Origin: Polaromonas sp.
GTDB lineage: Bacteria; Pseudomonadota; Gammaproteobacteria; Burkholderiales; Burkholderiaceae_C
Length of the DNA stretch: 64,000 nucleotides
Assembly (NCBI RefSeq): GCF_012927485.1
Contig: NZ_JABBPC010000036.1
Span: 111,996-175,995, forward strand
Direction of reading: 5' to 3'
This document shows, piece after piece, positions 7,092-14,875 of this stretch (its first letter is position 1; each line of letters begins with the position of its first letter). Made by a program: the position numbers and the translations under genes. The notes below the pieces were generated by a model that was not told where the DNA came from, searched no databases, and was given only the letters and a program-made list of their open reading frames with translations.

Positions 7092-7955
7092 CTATGAGCC
7101 GCCACCAAAGATGGCAATCGACACTCCAATCCCGAATACCACGAACGAAAGAAGCGTCATCCCGGCGAGGACGCCGATTGATACCGATTCCGCATCACTG
7201 TCCATGGGCGGGTTGCCCTTTGGTTGCTCCTTGCCAGCGTGTCCGGTCGACGCATGATCGTCATGCATGCCTCCAGATGCTCCCCCGTCGCTCAAGGGAT
7301 CGCCCGGTGGGCGCACCGTCATCATCCCGTGCTTCAAGTGCCGCGATACCAACCACCAGTTCATGGGGTAGGCGGTGACGAAGCCGACCAGAAGCGCCAT
7401 TGACATGATGAACCAGAATTCCGGTCGCGATGGCTCGCGGCTGCCCGGAACGGCCTTCAGCGCCAACGTCATTAAAGGCACCATGCCGGCCATGAGGAAA
7501 TTCATGGACAGCAACTCCGGAAAGAAAGTGCTGGTGAGCGAACGCTTGTACGACCCACCAGCCATGCCACGCATGAAGAGAGCTTGAAAGATACTCCATC
7601 CGAAGCCGAAGCCCAAGGCGTACTCCAGCGCGATATCTGAGACCCGGTCCAAATTAAACAGGCTGGCGACAACCGCGCCTGTCAGGATGCCCACACCATC
7701 GCCGGCAACACAATGCATGGTCGAACCCAGAACCTGCCTCCAGCGGGTCGCGACGTAGCGTTCATGCAGCCCAGGCAGCGGTTCGCGACAACCCAATACA
7801 TACAGGAACGCGCCCAGAGGCCCGGTATAGGCGGTGAGCAATATGAACCCCCACTTGAGCACCGGAGATGCCGGTGTGGTTCGAAGGTCCACCACCACAA
7901 ACAACAGCGACAGTGCTGTCAGGAGAAACCATAAGAGCATGATTCCATCAAGCAT
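7092..7955 (-). CDS. DUF4396 domain membrane protein
   Basis: A 287-residue integral membrane protein beginning MLDGIMLLWFLLTALSLLFV at the ATG at 7953-7955. Several membrane spans follow, with TMHCVAGDGVGILTGAV, FGWSIFQALFMRGMAGG, MNFLMAGMVPLM and FVTAYPMNWWLV, the pattern of DUF4396 proteins. A His/Asp-rich loop (GGMHDDHASTGHAGKEQ) precedes the last span. DUF4396 genes are often found near copper or other metal-efflux genes and their function is unknown. The longer reading from 8093 adds a low-complexity basic stretch and is rejected. Confidence 0.8.
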   Translation of the reverse strand: MLDGIMLLWFLLTALSLLFVVVDLRTTPASPVLKWGFILLTAYTGPLGAFLYVLGCREPLPGLHERYVATRWRQVLGSTMHCVAGDGVGILTGAVVASLFNLDRVSDIALEYALGFGFGWSIFQALFMRGMAGGSYKRSLTSTFFPELLSMNFLMAGMVPLMTLALKAVPGSREPSRPEFWFIMSMALLVGFVTAYPMNWWLVSRHLKHGMMTVRPPGDPLSDGGASGGMHDDHASTGHAGKEQPKGNPPMDSDAESVSIGVLAGMTLLSFVVFGIGVSIAIFGGGS

Positions 7956-8214
7956 TTGCGCCTTCCGATTCTGTTGTCCCGAACCCCGTGTTTCCCTTCT
8001 GAAAGCGAGGGCGCCTGCCTGGCGCGCTGTATTTCTGCAGCTGCCGAATTTCCGCGAAATCACTCCCCGGCGGCAGCGGCGGGAGTTCGCCAAAAACGTC
8101 CGCGCAAACTGACGATCTTCCAGGCTCTTCCCAACTGCCGGTCTCAGATTTCATTAGCGCAATTTGTCATTGAACTGCTGAGCCGTCCCGAATCCGGCAA
8201 GCGAGCGCACGAGG

Positions 8215-8418
8215 TTATTTCTCCGAGCACCCGCAGGCAGTTTCGGAACTCTTGTTCGCCGTCTTGCAACAGCCCATTGCTCTCTTGGAGCTGTCCTTGG
8301 CATCGCTCAGCTTTTTCTGATCGTGACACTTGGCTGCTTTGTGATGATGGGCAGCGGCTGCTTCATGATCGGCTGCAGCCTGCGTATGGAGACCGCTAGC
8401 TTCATTGGTATTCGACAT
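8215..8418 (-). CDS. Small His/Cys-rich protein, possible metal binder
   Basis: A 67-residue soluble protein starting at the ATG at 8416-8418 behind an AAGGAA site. It is Ala-rich with AAADHEAAAAHHHKAAKCHD near the middle, then CCK and a C-terminal CGCSEK. Five cysteines and a cluster of histidines suggest binding of a soft metal ion. It lies upstream of DUF4396 on the same strand and near the Met-rich cytochrome, which fits a metal-handling cluster. No known family was recognised with certainty. Confidence 0.65.
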   Translation of the reverse strand: MSNTNEASGLHTQAAADHEAAAAHHHKAAKCHDQKKLSDAKDSSKRAMGCCKTANKSSETACGCSEK

Positions 8419-8609
8419 GATGTCTGTTCCTTGGTGATGAAATGGTGATGATCTGAGACCCAACGTTCATGTCGCAGAATTGATGTGCGCAACATGGCTC
8501 ATTACCATATGCTTTTGAGCGCGGCGAAACCGTGCGTTATCGCACATAGTGCGAACCGGTCACTTCCCGGACTCGCCTACTCGCTCAACGCCGCTGCAGA
8601 GAGTGTGAT

Positions 8610-9840
8610 CTTGGGTTCAACCCGTCGATGCAACACCGATCTGATTGAATGTTGTTCTCGAAGGAATTTAATATGGCGCAAATGGGTAGACCTGGACTGT
8701 CAGCAAAGCAGAAGAAAGACCTTTGGCTTAGGTGGAAAGATGGTCAATCGTTAAGTGAGATCGGCCGAGCAATTGGAAAGCACCCAGGCTCGGTTCATGG
8801 TGTGCTGTCTTCTCATGGCGGCATCGTGCCGCGTACAAGAACCAAGTGCGCGCATACCTTGACACTTGCAGAGAGGGAAGAGATATCACGCGGTTTGGGG
8901 GCAGGCACCTCAATGCGCCAGTTGGCCAAGCAGCTCGGATGCTCTCCTTCGACGATCAGCCGTGAGATTGCCCGTAACGGCGGCCGGTGGGCGTATCGTG
9001 CCGCGAGCTCAGATGAGCGAGCTTGGGAGTGCGCCAAGCGCCCAAAGCAATGCGTCCTGACTGGTAATCATAAATTGCGACGAGTCGTTGCGCAGAAACT
9101 GCAAGATGACTGGTCACCACAGCAAATAGCGGGATGGCTGAAGTGCAGGTATCAAAATAACGGTGTCATGCAGGTCTCCCACGAAACAATCTACCGCAGC
9201 CTGTTCATTCAGGCCCGTGGAGTGCTGAAAAAAGAGTTGATCTCTCACCTACGCAGCAGGCGCATGATGCGGCGGGGAAAGAGCTCAACAACCGATGGGC
9301 AGCCGCGCGGTCAAATCGTTGATGCGATCTCGATCCGTGAACGTCCAGCTGAGGTTGAGGACCGCGCTGTACCTGGACGTCGGGAAGGTGACTTGATCTC
9401 TGGCTCCAGGAATAGCCACATTGCAACTTTGGTTGAAAGGCATTCCCGAGACGTCATGCTGGTGCGCGTCGCCGGGAAGGACACCAACAGCGTGGTGAGC
9501 GCCCTGGTTCGGCAGGTCAAGACATTGCCCGAAGGATTGATGTCCACCTTGACTTGGGACCGCGGCAGCGAACTCGCGCAGCACAAACGATTCACGGTGG
9601 CGACAGACGTCAGCGTCTACTTCTGTGATCCGCGAAGTCCATGGCAGCGCGGCACGAACGAAAACACGAATGGCTTGCTGCGCCAATACTTCCCGAAAGG
9701 CACGGACCTGTCACCTTTTACTCAAAGACAACTCGATACCATCGCCTTGAAACTGAACACCATACCTCGCAAGACATTGGGCTACGCAACTCCGAGCGTT
9801 AAACTTGCAGCCAGTGTTGCATCGACCAGTTGAACCCAAG
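8610..9840 (+). mobile_element. IS30-family insertion sequence, apparently complete
   Basis: The left end CTTGGGTTCAAC-CC-GTCGATG (8610 on) and the inverted right end up to 9840 (CTTGGGTTCAAC-TG-GTCGATG on the minus strand) match over about 28 bp with few differences, continuing CAACAC on both sides. The 1231-bp element carries one full-length transposase gene. It sits directly against the right half of an IS3 element whose orfA is almost entirely missing. No clear target duplication was found. Confidence 0.88.
8673..9833 (+). CDS. IS30-family transposase, full length
   Basis: A 386-residue DDE transposase started at ATG 8673, which has AAGGA with 7-nt spacing; an upstream ATG at 8649 lacks one. 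The N-terminal helix-turn-helix regions (LSEIGRAIGKHPGSVHGVLS; MRQLAKQLGCSPSTISREIA) precede the catalytic core: GRREGDLISGS with Asp, TLTWDRGSELAQH with Asp, and SPWQRGTNENTNGLLRQYF with Glu. All three acidic residues appear intact, so this is the one transposase in the window that could still be active. Confidence 0.92.
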   Translation: MAQMGRPGLSAKQKKDLWLRWKDGQSLSEIGRAIGKHPGSVHGVLSSHGGIVPRTRTKCAHTLTLAEREEISRGLGAGTSMRQLAKQLGCSPSTISREIARNGGRWAYRAASSDERAWECAKRPKQCVLTGNHKLRRVVAQKLQDDWSPQQIAGWLKCRYQNNGVMQVSHETIYRSLFIQARGVLKKELISHLRSRRMMRRGKSSTTDGQPRGQIVDAISIRERPAEVEDRAVPGRREGDLISGSRNSHIATLVERHSRDVMLVRVAGKDTNSVVSALVRQVKTLPEGLMSTLTWDRGSELAQHKRFTVATDVSVYFCDPRSPWQRGTNENTNGLLRQYFPKGTDLSPFTQRQLDTIALKLNTIPRKTLGYATPSVKLAASVASTS

Positions 9841-10760
9841 GCCACGTACTTTGCCAAGCTGTCCGGGTGAAGTACGCATTCATGGCCAAGCATAAAGACC
9901 AGTTTCGCCTGCACAGCATGTGCCGAGTGCTGCGGGCGCAGCGGAGTGGCTATTACGCCTGGCAGGCCAAACCAAAGTCAAAGCGTACCCTGGCCGATGA
10001 AGCTTTGCTGGTGCTGATAAAGCAATCCTTCGAAGAAAGCCGAAGCATTTACGGCAGTCCACGCGTGCATTGTGATTTACGTGAAGATAGCGTGTTATGT
10101 GGAGAAAAACGCATTGCTCGACTGATGCGCAAAGCCCAACTGCGCTCGGTGCGTGGCTACAAGCGTCCACGCTTTAGAGTTGGAATGCCAGCGACTACCG
10201 CCCCCAACCGATTGCAACGGGAATTCACGGTAGCTCTGCCAGACCAGGTTTGGGTAACGGATATCACCTATATCCGAACTCATGAAGGCTGGTTGTACTT
10301 GACGGTGGTGATTGACCTTTACTCTCGGGCAGTTGTCGGCTGGTCGATGAATTCCACCATGACCACGGAACTGGTGCTTGATGCCCTGATGATGGCTGTC
10401 TGGCGTAGGCGGCCCAAGACCCCGGTGATGATTCACTCCGACCAGGGCAGCCAGTTCGGTAGTGATGACTTCAGTCGTTGGTGCAAGGACAACCAACTCG
10501 TGCCCAGCATGAGCCGCCGGGGAAACTGTTGGGAGCATCAATGCGGTTGCTAAATTGTTCTTCAGCAGCCTGAAGAAGGAGCAAATCAAACGTCATATCT
10601 ACGCCACCAGGCAGGAGGCCAAGTCAGACGTATTTGATTACATTGAGGGTTTCTACAATCGAGTCCGCAGGCATAGTCACCTAGACCAACTGAGCCCGCT
10701 GGCATTCGAGCAACTTCGAACTGGAAGTTGATTTATGTCTACGGAAGCGGGTGAAGTCCA
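9841..10760 (+). mobile_element. IS3-family element, right part only
   Basis: Only the last codons of orfA (ATYFAKLSG then stop at 9868-9870), a broken orfB and the right terminal sequence (GTCTACGGAAGCGGGTGAAG and TCCA, ending about 10760) remain. The left part ends at the IS30 boundary. No IS3 left end is seen beyond the IS30 element, so the material was deleted as well as interrupted. Confidence 0.82.
9867..10731 (+). pseudogene. IS3-family OrfB transposase, frameshifted and with catalytic Glu lost
   Basis: OrfB begins at GTG 9867, overlapping the orfA stop. It reads MCRVLRAQRSGYYAW, RSIYGSPRVHCDL, VWVTDITYIRTHEGWLYL (first Asp) and MIHSDQGSQFGS (second Asp). Near 10538 a four-base gain after GNCW shifts the frame, giving an early stop at 10551-10553. 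In the original frame the sequence continues AVAKLFFSSLKKEQIKRH to a stop at 10729-10731. The usual AES-FFSSLKKE contains the catalytic Glu; here it is Lys. The enzyme is therefore doubly inactivated. Confidence 0.88.
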
Positions 10761-10810
10761 GAGAGAGCGGCCTTGCGGCGAAGCGTCCTTCTCCACTGCC
10801 GGGTTGAGCC

Positions 10811-11233
10811 TCACTCTACGGGCAACAACTGTGGGTTCCACACGACCTCCCAGAGATGACGATCCGGGTCTTGAAAATAGCCGGCGTAACCACCCCAAAA
10901 GGTTTTCTGTGCTGGCTTGACGATAACTGCACCCGCACTCTTTGCCTGCTCCATAACGGCATCAACTTCGGCTGTAGATGAGACGTTATGACCGAGAGAG
11001 AGTTCGGTGGGGCTTGGATTACCTATTGGAATTCCCGCATCGTGAGCGAGGCTCTTGCGCGGCCAAATTGCGAGTTTCAAGCCGGACTGTAAATCAAAGA
11101 AGGCAACAGCTCCATAGTCGAATTCTTTGCCGATGATGCCCTGCGTTGGTAGGCCGAGGCCATCGCGGTAGAAATGTACTGCCCGTTCCAAGTCGTCAAC
11201 GCAGAGAGTGATAACTGTGACGCGTGGTTTCAT
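10811..11233 (-). CDS. VOC family (glyoxalase/bleomycin-resistance-like) protein
   Basis: A 140-residue protein started at the ATG at 11231-11233. It shows the two beta-alpha-beta-beta-beta modules of the VOC fold: VITLCVDDLERAVHFYRDGL (residues 6-25), GLPTQGIIGKEFDYGAVAF, and a second half with AVIVKPAQKTFWGGYAGYF then QDPDRHLWEVVWNP. The substrate cannot be told. It is the last gene of a minus-strand cassette-like row. Just after its stop, GCTCAAC at 10803-10809 (minus strand) fits the first core of an integron attC site that is cut off by the IS3 end at 10760. Confidence 0.85.
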   Translation of the reverse strand: MKPRVTVITLCVDDLERAVHFYRDGLGLPTQGIIGKEFDYGAVAFFDLQSGLKLAIWPRKSLAHDAGIPIGNPSPTELSLGHNVSSTAEVDAVMEQAKSAGAVIVKPAQKTFWGGYAGYFQDPDRHLWEVVWNPQLLPVE

Positions 11234-11295
11234 GGAATGGCCCTTTCGTGCGATGAGGACATGATGGCTCGGTTGTTTGAGTTTCAACGTTTGAG

Positions 11296-12438
11296 TTAGG
11301 CGTCATCGTGCCCTTGGCGCCGGAGTACAACATGGGTGGCTTTCTCCGACGCAACGAACTGAACGCATTCGTATCCCAAAGCGCGCATGTCAATCCCCTC
11401 GAACAGTCGCTCTCCCCCGCCCAGCAGGACCGGCGATATAGCGACGTGCAGTTCATTAATGAGGCCCGCATGAAGATATTGCTGGATAGTGTTAGTTCCG
11501 CCGCCAATGCGCACATCCATGCCGTTGGCTGCCTCGCGCGCCCGGTCAAGCGCCTCGTGAATACCACCCGTGACGAAGTGGAATGTCGTCCCACCTTCCA
11601 TCTGGATGGGCGCGCGCGCGTGATGAGTCAAGATGAAAGCTGGAACGTGATAGGGTGGGTTGTTCCCCCACCAGCCTTTCCAGTTCATGTCGGGCCAGGA
11701 ACCGCGAATCGGTCCGAACATGTTTCTCCCGAGAATCCAGGCGCCAACATTCTTGAAGCCCTGCGCAGCGAAGTCGTCATCGATCCCCGATGTGCCACCG
11801 TCGGCGCCTAATACGTTCCGTTGGAACGTGCGTGTCGGGAATAACCACTGGGGCAAATCTGTCCCGCCAATGCCGAGTGGATTGTTGATGTCTTGATTCG
11901 GACCAGCTCCGTATCCGTCAAGAGAAATGGTGAAGCTCGCAACTCGGACGCGTGTCATTTTCATGCCTTCCTTTTGTTCAACCAACGATCGACTGAATTC
12001 GGTGCGCCAATCGGCCGGATTGGGGCTCGATTCCGGTCCGACGAGATAGCACTCGTACAGATCGCTCGCCGTTTCGTATCCGTTGGCTTCCGTCCACCCG
12101 CTAAACTCGTGCCACGCTTCGCCTAGCCCCTCGTAGGGACCGTGATAGACGGTGCGCACTACTTTTAGCGCAGGCCGCTGCCAAGGCTTCACGCGGCCGA
12201 CGGCAGTGACGGGTGCCGACACTGGGATGCAGATGTCGAAATCGAATGACTCCGGCGTTATCTTCAGGTGATGCGCAAACCACGGTCCTGTCGGACCGAT
12301 GCCTTGCGCCTTTGCAGCGGCCATCGCCTCGGCGATGGCCGGCCCCATAACGTGCTGCATCTCAGAGCGCGGCGTCTCGATGTGAATGGTGGCGACCTGT
12401 TGAGCTGTCGTCTCGACGACCTGCGGTTGTTCAATCAT
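11296..12438 (-). CDS. Fusion: GyrI-like effector-binding domain + RibD-C/dihydrofolate-reductase-like domain
   Basis: A 380-residue reading frame. Residues 1-156 are a GyrI-like (AraC effector-binding) domain, with PRSEMQHVMGPAIAEAM, VYHGPYEGLGEAWHEFSGW and ANGYETASDLYECYLVGPE. Residues 159-380 form a RibD C-terminal/dihydrofolate-reductase-like domain, with TISLDGYGAGPNQ, WILGRNMFGPIRG, RIGGGTNTIQQYLHAGLINE and PVLLGGGERLF. Each half is usually a separate protein. The junction reads LVEQKEGMKMTR; the internal ATG at 11962-11964 is preceded by AAAGGAAGG, the ancestral ribosome site, so the second domain may also be made alone. The stop overlaps GCCTAAC, an attC-like core. Natural ligands are unknown. 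Confidence 0.85.
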   Translation of the reverse strand: MIEQPQVVETTAQQVATIHIETPRSEMQHVMGPAIAEAMAAAKAQGIGPTGPWFAHHLKITPESFDFDICIPVSAPVTAVGRVKPWQRPALKVVRTVYHGPYEGLGEAWHEFSGWTEANGYETASDLYECYLVGPESSPNPADWRTEFSRSLVEQKEGMKMTRVRVASFTISLDGYGAGPNQDINNPLGIGGTDLPQWLFPTRTFQRNVLGADGGTSGIDDDFAAQGFKNVGAWILGRNMFGPIRGSWPDMNWKGWWGNNPPYHVPAFILTHHARAPIQMEGGTTFHFVTGGIHEALDRAREAANGMDVRIGGGTNTIQQYLHAGLINELHVAISPVLLGGGERLFEGIDMRALGYECVQFVASEKATHVVLRRQGHDDA

Positions 12439-12482
12439 GTAGGTTCTCCGGTGAATGCTGGTAACAATATTTCGAGGCGGTT

Positions 12483-12551
12483 CGCGTCCGGAGCGATGAC
12501 TGCAGGGTTCTTCATGCGGGCTTGCATGGTGTTTTGCCCCGATGTATTCAT
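12483..12551 (-). pseudogene. N-terminal scrap of a carboxymuconolactone-decarboxylase-like gene
   Basis: Behind an AGGGGG site the minus strand reads MNTSGQNTMQARMKNPAVIA then PDA, which resembles the opening of carboxymuconolactone-decarboxylase/alkylhydroperoxidase-like proteins (MKARMKNPA...PDAM). The frame then leaves the family and runs into the start of the GyrI fusion gene. Identification rests on about 20 residues. The rest of 12439-12639 holds no gene. Confidence 0.4.
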
Positions 12552-12639
12552 TTGTTTGTGCCCCCTAAAAATGGTTGTTGTCTTCACGATCACTGCCGTT
12601 CGCGCGCGCGATGTCAAATTACTGAAAATAATTTAATTG

Positions 12640-13200
12640 TTAGCCGCGCTCGCGCCGGTAGTGCATGGCAACCGCGCCGCTGCGGAGAGGCTTCGCGGAG
12701 ACTAGATCGAGCCGTCGCGTACTAGGCAGCCCACTCTGGTACAAGGTCGGGCCGTGGCCGGCGATCCTGGGGTGGACGAGGAACATGTACTCGTCGATCA
12801 AATCCAGCCGATCCAGCTCGGTCGCGAGCTTGCCGCTACCAAGGAGCACACCGGCCGGAGTCGCGTCCTTCAGTTTCTGCACCTCCGTGCGAAGGTCACC
12901 GGCGATGTGGTGGGTATTGTTCCACCGAAAGTCCTTTCGCGTCGACGACACCACGTACTTCGGCTTAGTCTCCAGCTTGACCGCCCACTCGCGGATCGCC
13001 GGCGGTGCCTCCACGTCGCCTCGGGCGACTGCCGGCCAGTAGCTCTCCATCATCTCGTAGGTAACGCGGCCCCACAGCATCGCCCCGCCTTCGTCCATGA
13101 GGCGGGTGAAGAAGGCATGTGTCTCGTCGTCGGCGATCCCCTCCCGGTGGTCGACGCAACCGTCGAGGGTGACGTTGATGCTGAAAGTCAAAAGCCCCAT
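12640..13200 (-). CDS. Dihydrofolate-reductase-like (RibD-C) family protein
   Basis: A 186-residue protein with SINVTLDGCVDHREGIADDE at residues 7-26, MLWGRVTYEMMESYWP, KPKYVVSSTRKDFRWNNTH, GVLLGSGKLATELDRLDLID and VHPRIAGHGPTLY. This is the RibD C-terminal/DHFR-like fold common in antibiotic-like cassettes and Actinobacteria-type clusters. The start is supported by AGGAAT upstream. The second nearby copy of this fold is the C-terminal half of the 11296-12438 fusion, but the two are divergent in sequence. It lies immediately downstream of an attC site, as a gene cassette would. The in-vivo substrate is unknown. Confidence 0.88.
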   Translation of the reverse strand: MGLLTFSINVTLDGCVDHREGIADDETHAFFTRLMDEGGAMLWGRVTYEMMESYWPAVARGDVEAPPAIREWAVKLETKPKYVVSSTRKDFRWNNTHHIAGDLRTEVQKLKDATPAGVLLGSGKLATELDRLDLIDEYMFLVHPRIAGHGPTLYQSGLPSTRRLDLVSAKPLRSGAVAMHYRRERG

Positions 13201-13221
13201 GACTGCGAATTCCTCGTAGCG

Positions 13222-13280
13222 GTTAACGCCAAGCTAAGCGGCGTGCGTCAGCACGTCCTTGCTTGAGTGCCTTGTTATGC
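13222..13280 (-). other. Integron attC recombination site
   Basis: On the minus strand the site starts GCATAACAAGGCACTCAAGC at the stop codon of the DUF3224 gene and ends GCTTAGCTTGGCGTTAAC. It folds as attC sites do: outer core TAAC with GTTA, inner CTCAAGC with GCTTAG leaving one extrahelical C, and a central CGTGC-TGAC-GCACG hairpin. Length is about 59 bp. It separates the DUF3224 and reductase-like genes, both on the strand expected for cassettes. No integron integrase gene is present in the window. Confidence 0.8.
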
Positions 13281-13667
13281 CAACTCATACACAAATTCAT
13301 AGCAGTGCTGACCTGCTTCTATCTTGATAGCCATTCGCCCAGCTAGTCCTGATAGTTGTTCAGTTCCAGAGTCCGGCACAATCTCAATCACTAGACGATC
13401 TTTCCCTTTATCCATTGTCCCAAAGTGTTGTAAAACAAAGCCGCCCTTCTTCCCTAATAGCGTTCCGATTACCTGCTCAATCGCCACATAACCAGCTGAG
13501 CCTTTGACAGAGGTCATTGCACTCAGCATTTCGCCTTTGCTTGTTGCCTCAAGATCGCCATGAAAGGTTTTATCAATCGACATTCTGCCGAGCTTTATCC
13601 CGCTTTCTCCGAGGGCATAAAAATCCAAGGGATTGAGATTGACATCAAATTTTCCAGTAATTTTCAT
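13275..13667 (-). CDS. DUF3224 family protein
   Basis: A 130-residue protein beginning MKITGKFDVNLNPLDFYALG behind an AAGGAAGAG ribosome site. It contains GRMSIDKTFHGDLEATSKGE, MLSAMTSVKGSAGYVAIEQV and GKKGGFVLQHFGTMDKGKDR, then VPDSGTEQLSGLAGRM, the DUF3224 pattern (a small beta-barrel, function unknown). Its base composition is more AT-rich than its neighbours. Its start overlaps the stop of a GyrI-like remnant by ATGA, and its stop forms the first base pairs of an attC site, so it has the architecture of a gene cassette. Confidence 0.88.
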   Translation of the reverse strand: MKITGKFDVNLNPLDFYALGESGIKLGRMSIDKTFHGDLEATSKGEMLSAMTSVKGSAGYVAIEQVIGTLLGKKGGFVLQHFGTMDKGKDRLVIEIVPDSGTEQLSGLAGRMAIKIEAGQHCYEFVYELA

Positions 13668-13882
13668 AAGCTCTTCCTTTTTTTTGTGGCATATCTTCTG
13701 GATGTCCGATGCAGCTTCCTCGATTCGACCAACGACCGGCTGAGTTGAGTGCGCCAATTAGCCGGATTGTGGCTCGACTTCGGTCCGACGAGATAGCATT
13801 CGTACAGATCGTTTGCTGTCTTGTACCCGTTGGCTTCAATCCACTCTGTGAACTCGTGCCACGCCTCGCTTACCAACTTCAT
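13664..13882 (-). pseudogene. C-terminal remnant of a GyrI-like domain, coupled to DUF3224
   Basis: The reading SEAWHEFTEWIEANGYKTAN followed by DLYECYLVGPKSSHNPANW and LSRSLVE closely parallels residues 107-153 of the GyrI half of the fusion at 11296-12438. The first two thirds of the domain are missing. The frame then runs through a basic tail and ends in an ATGA overlap with DUF3224. The two GyrI copies suggest duplication of a cassette, one now fused to a reductase-like domain and the other truncated. Confidence 0.75.
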
Positions 13883-13910
13883 GCTACGACTTCAGGCCTC
13901 CGTGCTGTGG

Positions 13911-14750
13911 TTAGGAGGGTTTGATAGCCGTAAACTTGACGCTCTCCACTTTGCCTCGGACCTGATCCAGGTCTTTGCTTAGCGGAGCCGGCGTGTATTC
14001 TTCGCCTGGGCAGCGTGCCATGTCGTCCAATTCCACGCCGACGAGAGGATGACGCGACACGATTAGAACTGCCACAAATCCTGCGTTTTTTAACGTACGC
14101 AAGTAGTCGTCCTCTGGGATCGCTCCCCCTATGCAGCCCGCCGAAATTGATTGAAATCGATTTCGCAGGTCTGCCGCAATCGGCTCGGTCAACAGAATGT
14201 CTGAAATCGCCAGTCGTCCGCCCGGTTTCAGGATGCGAAATGCTTCCAGATAAACCGCGTCTTTGTCGGGGCATAAATTAATGACACAGTTGGAAATTAG
14301 CACATCAGCGCAAGCGTTTGCGAGCGCCGTGTTGTCCAACGACGCGTGACGTAACTCGATCATTTCGTCGTGCAAGCCTGCCTGTGCCACGGCCTCCTTA
14401 GCCTGTTCAATCATTTGCTGAGCAAAGTCGATCCCGATGACTTTGCCTCGCTCGCCAACTTTGTGCGCCGCCAGAATCAAGTCCGTCCCGCCGCCGCAAC
14501 CGAAATCAACCACTACCTCGCCCGGCTGCAACTTGGCGAAGTGGGTAGGATTACCACAACCCCGCGAGAGATTCCGCGCAAGCTCCGGTACCAGCGCAAG
14601 CTCTGACTCGTCATAGAGCGCTTGTCGGGGCGCGCAGCACGAGCTGGTGGGCGGCTTGCTACAACATGAAGTCGCTGCGCGACCAGCCGCTTCCGCAAAG
14701 CTTCCGTAGCGTGTCTGAACGACTCGACTGATCTCCAGGTTCTTCATCAT
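13911..14750 (-). CDS. arsM: Arsenite S-adenosylmethionine methyltransferase
   Basis: A 279-residue class I methyltransferase. The start at 14748-14750 has AAGGAG with 7-nt spacing; the longer frame reaching 14888 runs into an IS6 end. An N-terminal cysteine-rich stretch ([15 protein letters not shown], residues 27-41) precedes the SAM-binding motif [10 protein letters not shown] (81-90). The arsenic-binding cysteines expected of ArsM can be matched to Cys65 (SRGCGNP), Cys155 (ISNCVINLC) and Cys206 (SAGCIGG). It methylates trivalent arsenic in the cytosol. No arsR or arsenite pump is next to it; an IS6 element lies directly upstream and may have separated it from its original neighbours. Confidence 0.88.
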   Translation of the reverse strand: MMKNLEISRVVQTRYGSFAEAAGRAATSCCSKPPTSSCCAPRQALYDESELALVPELARNLSRGCGNPTHFAKLQPGEVVVDFGCGGGTDLILAAHKVGERGKVIGIDFAQQMIEQAKEAVAQAGLHDEMIELRHASLDNTALANACADVLISNCVINLCPDKDAVYLEAFRILKPGGRLAISDILLTEPIAADLRNRFQSISAGCIGGAIPEDDYLRTLKNAGFVAVLIVSRHPLVGVELDDMARCPGEEYTPAPLSKDLDQVRGKVESVKFTAIKPS

Positions 14751-14875
14751 CTCTACTCTCCTTGTGCTCGTTTTGTTCGGAGCAGTGGGACGCGCCAAAA
14801 TCGGCGCCTCAATTGGAGCGTGAGCCTTCACTGTACCCCGTTCAAGTAACACGGACGGGGTGACCTGCCCCCCAT

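Noticed and set aside
11234..11295. Possible second complete attC between the fusion gene and the VOC gene
   Set aside because: Only a GCCTAAC core and a nearby CGTTGAAAC are visible; no inner stem or second core at a proper distance.
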